Shown here: piece by piece, positions 7,917 through 14,957 of the stretch | Position numbering within the stretch: the first letter of the stretch is position 1 | Layout of the letters: each line of letters starts with the position of its first letter | Source: Lachnospira sp. UBA5912 | GTDB lineage: Bacteria > Bacillota > Clostridia > Lachnospirales > Lachnospiraceae | Assembly (NCBI GenBank): GCA_002435585.1 | Contig: DJDY01000052.1 | Span: forward strand, 1-27,213 | Reading direction: 5' to 3' | DNA: 27,213 nucleotides | The notes under the pieces: generated by a model | What the model was told of the DNA's origin: nothing | The model's database searches: none | Seen by the model: the letters and a program-made list of their open reading frames with translations, nothing else | Program-made: the position numbers and the translations under genes

Positions 7917-7959
7917 AACAAAACAGCTGCTGTTTATATATTCTGCCTAAACAGCAGCT
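7917..7959 (-). terminator. Terminator-like stem-loop between cheW and cheC
   Basis: AGCTGCTGTTTA (7925-7936) and TAAACAGCAGCT (7948-7959) form a perfect 12-bp inverted repeat with an 11-nt loop. On the minus strand the stem is followed by G-TTTT-G-TT (7924-7917), a short U-rich tail, so it fits an intrinsic terminator acting after cheW. It lies inside the operon, 35 bp before the cheC start, so partial termination or a 3'-end/processing role is more likely than a full stop. The rest of the 136-bp gap (7883-8018) is AT-rich, and I see no promoter in it. Confidence 0.7.
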
Positions 7960-8018
7960 ATCAGAATAATCAATGTACCATATATATAATGTACTCTTTG
8001 CACTACACTATATCATAA

Positions 8019-8492
8019 TTAATCATTTTCTACAATCAGGCTGACAATATCAAGTAAAGATATAAGTTCACCATCATGCTTGCCGATTCCGCTTATGTAA
8101 CTGTTAGCTACATCATCTCCGGCTGAGCGGTTAACTTTCTCAGTGTCCTCACTGTTTAATGTAACTACTTCTCTTACCTGGTCAACTATGATACCTATTG
8201 TTGCACCTTCAACTTTAACAATAATGTATCTTGTTTTATCCGTATATTCATCATCCTCAAGACCAAGCTTTAATCTTACACTCATTACTGGTATTATCTC
8301 ACCTCTTAAGTTAATAACACCTTTATAATAATGCTGTGTCTTTGGAACTCTTGTAATATCCTGTTTTCTCACAATATTATCAATATACTTAATATTGATT
8401 CCATATTGTTCGTTACCTATCTTAACAACAATATACTGTACTGTTGTAGACACTTCTTCATTCTTATCTTCTATTGCATTAACATTTTCCAT
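8019..8492 (-). CDS. cheW: CheW chemotaxis coupling protein
   Basis: The protein has 157 residues, normal for CheW, with the two SH3-like beta subdomains: 'VVKIGNEQYGINIKYIDNIVR', 'GVINLRGEIIPVM' and 'IGIIVDQVREVV'. It bridges receptors and CheA at the inner face of the membrane. The ATG at 8492 has AGGAGGT at 8501-8507, which overlaps the stop codon of cheA (8506-8508), so translation of the two is probably coupled. The 'YISGIGKHDGELISLLDI' end is the expected CheW C-terminus. Confidence 0.96.
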   Translation of the reverse strand: MENVNAIEDKNEEVSTTVQYIVVKIGNEQYGINIKYIDNIVRKQDITRVPKTQHYYKGVINLRGEIIPVMSVRLKLGLEDDEYTDKTRYIIVKVEGATIGIIVDQVREVVTLNSEDTEKVNRSAGDDVANSYISGIGKHDGELISLLDIVSLIVEND

Positions 8493-8505
8493 AACAAGCC
8501 ACCTC

Positions 8506-10608
8506 CTATACTAATGTGTTAGCATCGATAATCAAAGCTACAGAACCATCACCAAGGATAGTAGCTCCACTTATCATTCTATTAATATTAATATACTTAC
8601 CAAGTGACTTGATTACGATTTCCATCTGTCCGATAAGACTGTCAACTACAAGACCTGCAAGCTTATCTCCCTTTCTTACTATAACAACTATAATAGTATC
8701 AGACTCTTCAGCCTCACCTGGCACATCAAGTATATCTCTTAATCTTATAAGTGGTATTACGCTACCTCTAAGATTAATAACTTCCTTAGCATGAACATAC
8801 TTAATATCACTTACTGGGACATCTTCTATTGTCTCAATTGAACCTAACGAAATAGCATACTTCTCATTGCCAAGTTTAACCATGAGTGCCTGTATGATAG
8901 CAAGTGTAAGTGGAAGTCTTATACTGAAAGTACTACCTTCGCCATACTTGGTCTTAACTTCTACATCACCACCAAGTGCTTCAATCTTAGACTTAACAAC
9001 ATCAAGTCCTACACCTCGTCCTGATACATCTGTAATCTTGTCAGATGTTGAGAAGCTTGGCTTAAATAAAAGATCAATAGCTTCTTTTTCTGTTAAAGCA
9101 TCAGCCTGTTCCTGTGTAAGTGTTCCCTTTTCAACAGCTTTAGACTTAACCTTTTCTACATCTATACCATTACCATCATCGGAAACTTCAATAACAACAT
9201 TGTTACCTTCCTGGAATGCGTTAAGATAAATAGAACCTACCTCTGGCTTGCCTCTCTCTGCTCTGACCTCAGCACTTTCAAGTCCGTGGTCAGCTGAGTT
9301 TCTTAAAAGGTGCATGATTGGATCACCAATCTCATCAAGTACAGTTCTATCAAGCTCTGTTTCCTCACCTGTTATATACAATTCCATCTTCTTGTTAAGC
9401 TTCTTGTTTAAGTCTCTTATCATACGAGGGAACTTGCTTATAACACCTTCGATAGGCATCATACGTACCTTCATAACTGATTCATGAAGATTAGTTGTAA
9501 CTCTTTCAAGATATTCTATCTGTTCTGTAAACTTCTGATTGTTAGATGTTGTTTCTCCCTCATCAGCTATGCTGGCTGAAACAAGACCATTCTTGGCAAT
9601 GATAAGCTCACTTACGAGATTCATAAGAACATCAAGCTTATCTATATCAACTCTTACAGTATGGCTTACAGCCTTGCTGTTAGCTGCTGCTGCCTTCTTT
9701 GCCTGTGAAAGCATAGATGAAGCTGCTTTCTTAGGTTCTTCTTTCTTTACTTCTTTAGGTGCGGCCTTTGTTTCTGTTGCTGCTGTTTCCTCTTTTGTCT
9801 CTTCCTTGCCATCTGCCTCTGCATTTTCAGGGAATGGAACAGTTATAGCCTTAGCTTCTGCAGACTTTATCTCTGATACATTCTTAACTATATTAGTTAT
9901 ATCTTCCATGCTTTCCTTTGATACAACTACTATTGTAAACTCTTTGTCAAACTTCTCATCTTCAATATCCTGTGTAGATGGTTCTGACTTGATAACATCA
10001 CAATGTCCTTCAAGATTCTTGAACACAAGAAATGCTCTTGCAGCCTTTAATATACAATTCTCATCAACTGTAACAGCTATCTCATATACACCAAGACCTT
10101 TCTTTAATGCTTCGTTAACTGCATTCATCTCGAAATCAGCAAATGTAAGTTCTGAAGCTCCCTCTGTGGAAGCTGTGCTGTCTGCTGCTGGTGCTTTTGT
10201 TTCTGCCTGCTTATTGTCATCATTGTTGCCGCCTATAAATGAATTAAGTGCTTTGATGATAGGTTCATTGTCTTCAGTACCCTCATCCTGTGTGTTCTGG
10301 ATATTAGTAACATATCCTTCAAGTGCATCAAGACACTGGAATAAGACATCACACATATCAGAAGTTACTTTGATATTGCCGTTACGAACCTCTGAAAATA
10401 CATTTTCCATATCATGGGTAAGATTCTGCATTCTCTTATATCCCATTGTACCGGCCATACCCTTTAATGAATGGGCAGCCCTGAATATTTCGTTAATAGT
10501 ATCGCTATTTTCAGGTTCCTTCTCAAGTATCATCAACTGATCACTTAATGACTGTAAATGTTCATTTGATTCATCAATAAAAATCTCTAAATACTGGCTT
10601 ACATCCAT
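8506..10608 (-). CDS. cheA: CheA chemotaxis histidine kinase
   Basis: The product has 700 residues from the ATG at 10608, chosen because GAGG lies 6-7 nt upstream; the in-frame ATG at 10620 lies over that SD. P1 carries the phosphorylated His46 in FRAAHSLKG. P2 (about 153-258) is the CheY/CheB docking domain, flanked by Ala/Glu/Lys linkers. P3 (about 316-378) is the dimer helix pair. P4 (about 380-570) has the N box (N437 in RNSADHG), G1 DDGNGID (477-483) and GRGVGLD (530-536), giving ATP binding. P5 (571-700) is CheW-like and binds receptors/CheW. It phosphorylates CheY and CheB. It is preceded by a 161-bp gap holding a possible RNA pseudoknot just upstream of its ribosome binding site. Confidence 0.97.
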   Translation of the reverse strand: MDVSQYLEIFIDESNEHLQSLSDQLMILEKEPENSDTINEIFRAAHSLKGMAGTMGYKRMQNLTHDMENVFSEVRNGNIKVTSDMCDVLFQCLDALEGYVTNIQNTQDEGTEDNEPIIKALNSFIGGNNDDNKQAETKAPAADSTASTEGASELTFADFEMNAVNEALKKGLGVYEIAVTVDENCILKAARAFLVFKNLEGHCDVIKSEPSTQDIEDEKFDKEFTIVVVSKESMEDITNIVKNVSEIKSAEAKAITVPFPENAEADGKEETKEETAATETKAAPKEVKKEEPKKAASSMLSQAKKAAAANSKAVSHTVRVDIDKLDVLMNLVSELIIAKNGLVSASIADEGETTSNNQKFTEQIEYLERVTTNLHESVMKVRMMPIEGVISKFPRMIRDLNKKLNKKMELYITGEETELDRTVLDEIGDPIMHLLRNSADHGLESAEVRAERGKPEVGSIYLNAFQEGNNVVIEVSDDGNGIDVEKVKSKAVEKGTLTQEQADALTEKEAIDLLFKPSFSTSDKITDVSGRGVGLDVVKSKIEALGGDVEVKTKYGEGSTFSIRLPLTLAIIQALMVKLGNEKYAISLGSIETIEDVPVSDIKYVHAKEVINLRGSVIPLIRLRDILDVPGEAEESDTIIVVIVRKGDKLAGLVVDSLIGQMEIVIKSLGKYININRMISGATILGDGSVALIIDANTLV

Positions 10609-10612
10609 ATTA

Positions 10613-10692
10613 ATCCTCATTTCTGCGCACGCTTATGTTGCATTGCTTACATTGCGTATGTAAAATCTGTGTCAAGTGCGCATAGACACAAA
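10613..10692 (-). promoter_or_regulatory. Possible H-type pseudoknot RNA leader of cheA
   Basis: In minus-strand RNA order, TGTGTC (10690-10685), TGCGCAC (10682-10676), GACACA (10673-10668) and GTGCGCA (10630-10624) are interleaved. The first pairs with the third (6 bp, extendable with G-U pairs) and the second pairs with the fourth (7 bp, 5 GC). That is the order of an H-type pseudoknot with 2-nt crossing loops. A third small hairpin, TTACAT-TGCGT-ATGTAA (10647-10663), sits in the long loop. The second stem ends 7 nt upstream of the cheA Shine-Dalgarno GAGG (10613-10616 region). A perfect -35-like TTGACA overlaps the element, but no -10 box is visible 15-18 bp downstream. It is a candidate structured 5' element; I cannot assign it to a known riboswitch class. 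Confidence 0.5.
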
Positions 10693-10769
10693 CCTTAAGT
10701 GTAAATATATAACCACTGTTAAAATCCACTTTCTGGTAATACGTAATTCTTATAATGATCTATATAACA

Positions 10770-12002
10770 CTAAGATACACCTACATTTTTAGTTATTGCT
10801 TCTGCTACGCGGTTAAGTGGCACAACTTCATTGACAAGTCCTGCATTCGCTATAGCCTTTGGCATACCATATACCACACTGGTTTCTTCATCCTGTGATA
10901 TGACATATATGTTTTTATGACACCTGTTAAGTGCTTTGATACCATTAGTACCATCCGCACCCATACCTGTAAGTACAACACAGGTAATCTCGTCATAATT
11001 GCATTCCGTAAGCGATTCATACATAATATTAGCACATGGTCTAAGACCATCTATTGGTGGCTCATCACTAAGCGCCATAACATAATCAGAGCCTCTTTTC
11101 TTAACTCTTATATGCTTCCCACCTGGTGCTATATACACCCACCCTTTTTTGATAACATCACCTTCTGCAGCTTCTTTAACGTTAACCTCACTCATCTCAT
11201 TAAGTCTGGCTGCTAACGATGCTGTAAATCCAGCAGGCATATGCTGGACAAGTACTATACCTGCATCAAGATTACCTGGAAGCATAGGTATAACCTGCTG
11301 TAAAGACTTAGGTCCACCAGTAGAACACGCAAGTGCAACGAGTTTGTTTCGTCCTGACTTTATTCTTGTATATTTTGTGCCATCAACCTTGACAGCGTTT
11401 ACTGTAGCGGCCGTTGATGCAGGACGTGTCAATAATCTTGATGAACTCTCTTCGTTTTTCCTGTTATCGGAAGTTCTTCTTAATGAAGACGTAGCCTGTA
11501 CATTACTATCTAAAGTTCTTCTGAAAGATCCCGTATCTGTACTTCTAGACCTTGAAATAGCACCAGTTCTCATTGAAGTTCTTCTTAATGAAGCCCTTGT
11601 ATTAGTCGCAACATTAAGCATTTCAAATATTCTGTTCTTAAAGTCAACACTCTTGGTTTCAAGATAATTCTCTGGCTTTGTTACGAAATCAAATGCTCCA
11701 TATTCAAGTGCCTGTATAGTTTCCTTTGCACCTTCCTTGGCAACAGTACTGACAACAATTACAGTCTGTTCTATATGGTCTTTCTGTAACACTTTTAATA
11801 GTTCTATTCCATTAAGCTTAGGCATATTAATATCAAGAATAATAGCACTGTACTCATATGGATGAGACACTATCATATCAAGGCCTTCAAGTCCATCTTT
11901 TGCAATAGCTGCAACTTCATATTCATCGCTTTCATTGATTATATCAGATATAACTCTTCTCATGAGTGCAGAGTCATCTATAATCAGGATTTTTTTAGCC
12001 AT
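10770..12002 (-). CDS. cheB: CheB receptor methylesterase/glutamine deamidase response regulator
   Basis: The protein has 410 residues, longer than the usual roughly 350. An N-terminal receiver domain (about 1-128) has phospho-acceptor Asp57 in ILDINMPKLNG, with Thr/Ser and Lys at VVSTVAKEG and FVTKP. A repeat-bearing, Ser/Arg/Thr-rich linker (about 130-215) leads to the methylesterase domain (about 220-408), whose catalytic triad is Ser227 (ACSTGGP), His254 (VQHMP) and Asp350 (GMGADGT). It removes methyl groups from receptors when CheA has phosphorylated it. The extra length is all in the linker. It overlaps the PilZ gene by 8 bp and has AAGGAG before the ATG at 12002. Confidence 0.97.
   Translation of the reverse strand: MAKKILIIDDSALMRRVISDIINESDEYEVAAIAKDGLEGLDMIVSHPYEYSAIILDINMPKLNGIELLKVLQKDHIEQTVIVVSTVAKEGAKETIQALEYGAFDFVTKPENYLETKSVDFKNRIFEMLNVATNTRASLRRTSMRTGAISRSRSTDTGSFRRTLDSNVQATSSLRRTSDNRKNEESSSRLLTRPASTAATVNAVKVDGTKYTRIKSGRNKLVALACSTGGPKSLQQVIPMLPGNLDAGIVLVQHMPAGFTASLAARLNEMSEVNVKEAAEGDVIKKGWVYIAPGGKHIRVKKRGSDYVMALSDEPPIDGLRPCANIMYESLTECNYDEITCVVLTGMGADGTNGIKALNRCHKNIYVISQDEETSVVYGMPKAIANAGLVNEVVPLNRVAEAITKNVGVS
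11469..11597 (-). repeat. SLRRTS-type repeats in CheB linker
   Basis: Within CheB residues 136-178 three short copies of a Ser-Leu/Phe-Arg-Arg-Thr motif occur (ASLRRTS at about 137-143, GSFRRTL at 158-164, SSLRRTS at 172-178). The DNA copies share the plus-strand text GTTCTTCTTAATGAAG in the first and third copies, so they arose by duplication. They are basic and may be disordered. Confidence 0.7.
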
Positions 12003-12705
12003 TATAGCCCAACTCCTTTTTTAATATATTTCTTTGTTGCTCAAACACATATTTTACAATTTCATCTCTGTCTGTCTGACTTACATCCACAAACTGGAAT
12101 CTGCTGTCAAACATAGATTCATCATTGGAATTTCTGAAAGAGTCTATAACCTTTCCCTGAATATTTATCTCCTTATCAGCATTGTTAAACTTCAATGTGA
12201 ATTTAAAGAAAACAATTGCCTCCTTTTCAAACTGTCTTTTGGAAAGTGCTCTTATTCCTCCGCCACTTATATCTACAATTGTACACTTATAATAGTCTTC
12301 ATTCAATATAAGATCCTGTATCTCGTCCAGTCCTTCTTTAATATCTGAAGCTGTTCTTATTGTTGCAGGCATTATACAGCTAAGTCTGAAATATTCTCTT
12401 CTCTGTATTCTTATAAGTGCAGAATCCAGACTTATTTTAACAATATGTAATTTTTCTTCTTTGCCTCTGGATACAACAGAGCATCTGGCATTGTATATTT
12501 TATTATCAGAATAAAAATAACCTTCAAACCTCTTTCCTTCCTGTAAAGGGACTATGTGTCCTTCATATATAGGCATTGCACATATAATTCCATCATCAGC
12601 AAAATCAAGTATCTGGCTTGCGTACTCTACAGTGTCATTCTCACTCTTAAACTTACTTTTGAACACCATTTCCACCCTGTTTCCCAACTTTAGTGGTTCA
12701 TACAT
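11995..12705 (-). CDS. PilZ domain protein, YcgR/FlgZ-like c-di-GMP receptor
   Basis: The protein has 236 residues. An N-terminal beta domain (about 1-95, YcgR N-domain type) precedes a PilZ domain (about 100-220) with both c-di-GMP binding motifs: RxxxR at R103-x3-R107 in RREYFR, and D145-x-S147-x-x-G150 in DISGGG. YcgR-like proteins bind c-di-GMP and brake the flagellar motor or alter its direction. The residues are in place, so ligand binding is expected. Here it lies between flhG and cheB, which is a common clostridial arrangement, and its stop codon overlaps the cheB start by 8 bp. GGAGG precedes the ATG at 12705. Confidence 0.92.
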   Translation of the reverse strand: MYEPLKLGNRVEMVFKSKFKSENDTVEYASQILDFADDGIICAMPIYEGHIVPLQEGKRFEGYFYSDNKIYNARCSVVSRGKEEKLHIVKISLDSALIRIQRREYFRLSCIMPATIRTASDIKEGLDEIQDLILNEDYYKCTIVDISGGGIRALSKRQFEKEAIVFFKFTLKFNNADKEINIQGKVIDSFRNSNDESMFDSRFQFVDVSQTDRDEIVKYVFEQQRNILKKELGYNG

Positions 12706-12753
12706 AACCTGTCCTCCTACACTATTAAGATTTATCTTACGAATACAATTATT

Positions 12754-13638
12754 CTACATTTTTCTTGCAAATACATTCTTAAAATAACTTCTTATTCCCA
12801 TTCTGTGTGCTGGTACTGCCACTTCATCACCAAGAAGTGTGACTGCGATATTCTTAAAATGTTTTGCCGCCGAGCTTGACGGATATACGATTGTTACAGG
12901 TTTCTGCTTCATAACAGCCTTTCTTACACTTGAATCCTGTGGTATGCTTCCAAGGTAATCAAGCTTTATTCCAAGAAACTTAGATACAACCGCATTTAGC
13001 TTTTCATACAAATTACGGCCTTCATTTTCTGATTCAACTCTGTTAGCAACCATCTTGATATTACATTCTTCCTTATTATATCCATCATTCATACTAAGTG
13101 CTTTAAGAAGCGCATATGAATCAGTTACTGATGTAGGCTCTGGCGTTGTTACTATAATAGTCTCTGGACTTGCAAGCAGGAATTCCATTACACTTGGAGA
13201 TATTCCAGCTCCTGTATCTATAATTATTATGTCGGCAAGTTCCTCAAGGTCTGTCATCTTGCCAACCAGTCTTTTAATCTGTTCCTGGTCAAGATTAACC
13301 AGATTAGCTATTCCAGATCCACCAGATATAAAGCCTACCCCTTCCGGACCTTCAGTAACTATATCTTTTATTTCTTTTCCCTTAAACATAAGATCGCTAA
13401 GATTGTATTCAGGAATAACGCCAAACATAACTTCCACGTTAGCAAGACCAAAGTCTGCATCAAGAATGATAACTTTCTTTCCCATTCTTGTGAACTCAAG
13501 TGCAAGATTCACTGACAGATTGGACTTTCCAACACCACCCTTGCCGCTTGTAACAGCTATAACGCGTGCATTTTTTATATTATTCTGATTCTGCTTTCTA
13601 ATCATATTGCGCAGATTCTCAGCCTGATCCATCATCAT
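12754..13638 (-). CDS. flhG: FlhG (YlxH/FleN) flagellar number ATPase
   Basis: The protein has 294 residues, a MinD/ParA-type ATPase. The Walker A is a deviant GKGGVGKS (about 32-39), with ILDADFGLAN (60-62 Asp region) and DTGAG (141-145) following. A C-terminal amphipathic tail (RSYFKNVFARKM) could be the membrane-targeting sequence. The N-terminal DQAENLRNM segment matches the conserved DQAxxLR motif that in B. subtilis YlxH stimulates FlhF GTPase. It sets flagellar number and spacing with FlhF. The ATG at 13638 overlaps the FlhF stop by 4 bp (ATGA) and has GGAGG 6 nt upstream; two further ATG codons follow. Confidence 0.95.
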   Translation of the reverse strand: MMMDQAENLRNMIRKQNQNNIKNARVIAVTSGKGGVGKSNLSVNLALEFTRMGKKVIILDADFGLANVEVMFGVIPEYNLSDLMFKGKEIKDIVTEGPEGVGFISGGSGIANLVNLDQEQIKRLVGKMTDLEELADIIIIDTGAGISPSVMEFLLASPETIIVTTPEPTSVTDSYALLKALSMNDGYNKEECNIKMVANRVESENEGRNLYEKLNAVVSKFLGIKLDYLGSIPQDSSVRKAVMKQKPVTIVYPSSSAAKHFKNIAVTLLGDEVAVPAHRMGIRSYFKNVFARKM

Positions 13639-14957
13639 TCGCCACCTCCAAGCAACTGTCTGGCAACTGCCTGCTCATTAATAACTTCTATATCATCAGG
13701 TACATTCTGTCCTGAGGTCGTATAAGATAATGGTCTGTCTGTCAGCATACGCACATTCAGTATATTTCCGAGTGAACACGTCTCATCAAGCTTTGTAAAT
13801 ATAACTGCCCAGTCAACATCATCATACTTATCTGCAATACTTTTAAGGTCTTTGTATTTCGTAGTAAGACTTAATGTAAGATAGCATTCAAAATCGAACT
13901 CATCTTCTCTTTGCGCCACTTCTTCTATAAAGCTTTTTAGTTCATCCATCTGATTCTGTGCCTTATGTGATCTTCCTGCCGTATCTACAAGTATAAGGTC
14001 ATAGTCTTTATATTCTGAAAGACTCTTATTCATGTCTTCTACAGAATATACAACGCTCACAGGACAATCTATAATAGAAGCGTATGTATTAAGCTGCTCA
14101 ACTGCTGCTATTCTATATGTATCTGCAGTTATGAATGCAACCTTTGCATCCTTCTCAATCTTAAAGCTTGATGCTATCTTTGCAATAGTTGTAGTCTTAC
14201 CTACCCCTGTAGGTCCTATGAAGAATACAACCTTTGTCTTTTCTTTAAGCGTTATAGTCTTAGGTTTTCCAAGCTTTAATATAATCTTCTGATATACCGA
14301 TGATAATATACTGTCAAGGTTAGATTCCTTCTTAAGTGAATTCTCTATCTCACCTATTATTTCATCTGCGAATCTGCTATCAACTTCATTATCAATAAGT
14401 TTGTTGTATATAAGCTGAAGCGACTTATAGTTAGCACTTTCTCTTTCTTTAACCTGCTGTTTTTCTCCGGTTACTCCTGATATATCTTCTCTGATATCAG
14501 ACATTCTTCTGTTATATGCTGATGCAGATGCCATAGGCTCTGGCTGTGTCATGGAATAATCTGCCGCAGCAGTATTTCCCTGGTTCTGCAAAAGATCATG
14601 CAGGCTATCTAACTTTCTTTCTATTGCTGAAGCTGATGCAACTGGTGTTTCATCATCAGCGACAAGATTAATAGATGTTCTCTTTCCATCTGAAACCATG
14701 CTCTGGTTAATCATATGTGCTGGTGCCTGCTGTATATTGTTGTTTTCAAACGCCGGTTTATTCTTATTAATCCCATCTACTATATCTTTTTCTTCAAGTG
14801 CTGCAGTAACCTCAACCACATCTTTTTTAAACAGTTTAGCAAGTCCTCTTTGCTTTATTGTCTTAATATTAAGTACCACTGCTGTACTTCCAAGTTCTTC
14901 CCTTGCCTTTACTATGGCCTCCATCTCTGTTGGTGCCTGAAACTTCTTAACTATCAT
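13635..14957 (-). CDS. flhF: FlhF SRP-type flagellar GTPase
   Basis: The protein has 440 residues. A basic N-terminal stretch (about 1-80) and a low-complexity, Ala/Ser-rich B domain (about 80-165) lead to the NG domain (about 170-440). G1 is GPTGVGKTT (248-256), G3 is DTAGRSH (325-331), G4 is TKLDE (388-392), and TADTYR lies between G1 and G3. FlhF is an SRP-GTPase paralogue that recruits flagellar assembly to a cell location and pairs with FlhG. Its start is TAATG-coupled to flhA, with the stop of flhA at 14957-14959 and this ATG at 14955-14957. Confidence 0.96.
   Translation of the reverse strand: MIVKKFQAPTEMEAIVKAREELGSTAVVLNIKTIKQRGLAKLFKKDVVEVTAALEEKDIVDGINKNKPAFENNNIQQAPAHMINQSMVSDGKRTSINLVADDETPVASASAIERKLDSLHDLLQNQGNTAAADYSMTQPEPMASASAYNRRMSDIREDISGVTGEKQQVKERESANYKSLQLIYNKLIDNEVDSRFADEIIGEIENSLKKESNLDSILSSVYQKIILKLGKPKTITLKEKTKVVFFIGPTGVGKTTTIAKIASSFKIEKDAKVAFITADTYRIAAVEQLNTYASIIDCPVSVVYSVEDMNKSLSEYKDYDLILVDTAGRSHKAQNQMDELKSFIEEVAQREDEFDFECYLTLSLTTKYKDLKSIADKYDDVDWAVIFTKLDETCSLGNILNVRMLTDRPLSYTTSGQNVPDDIEVINEQAVARQLLGGGE

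Noticed and set aside
9539..10540. Long plus-strand reading frame (333 codons) opposite cheA
   Set aside because: It lies wholly antisense to the well-supported cheA, has no recognisable domain and is Ser/Thr/Leu-biased as expected from reversed coding sequence.
10668..10690. TTGACA-like promoter in the cheB-cheA gap
   Set aside because: A perfect -35 hexamer is present but nothing close to a -10 hexamer occurs 15-18 bp later; the letters belong to the proposed stem.
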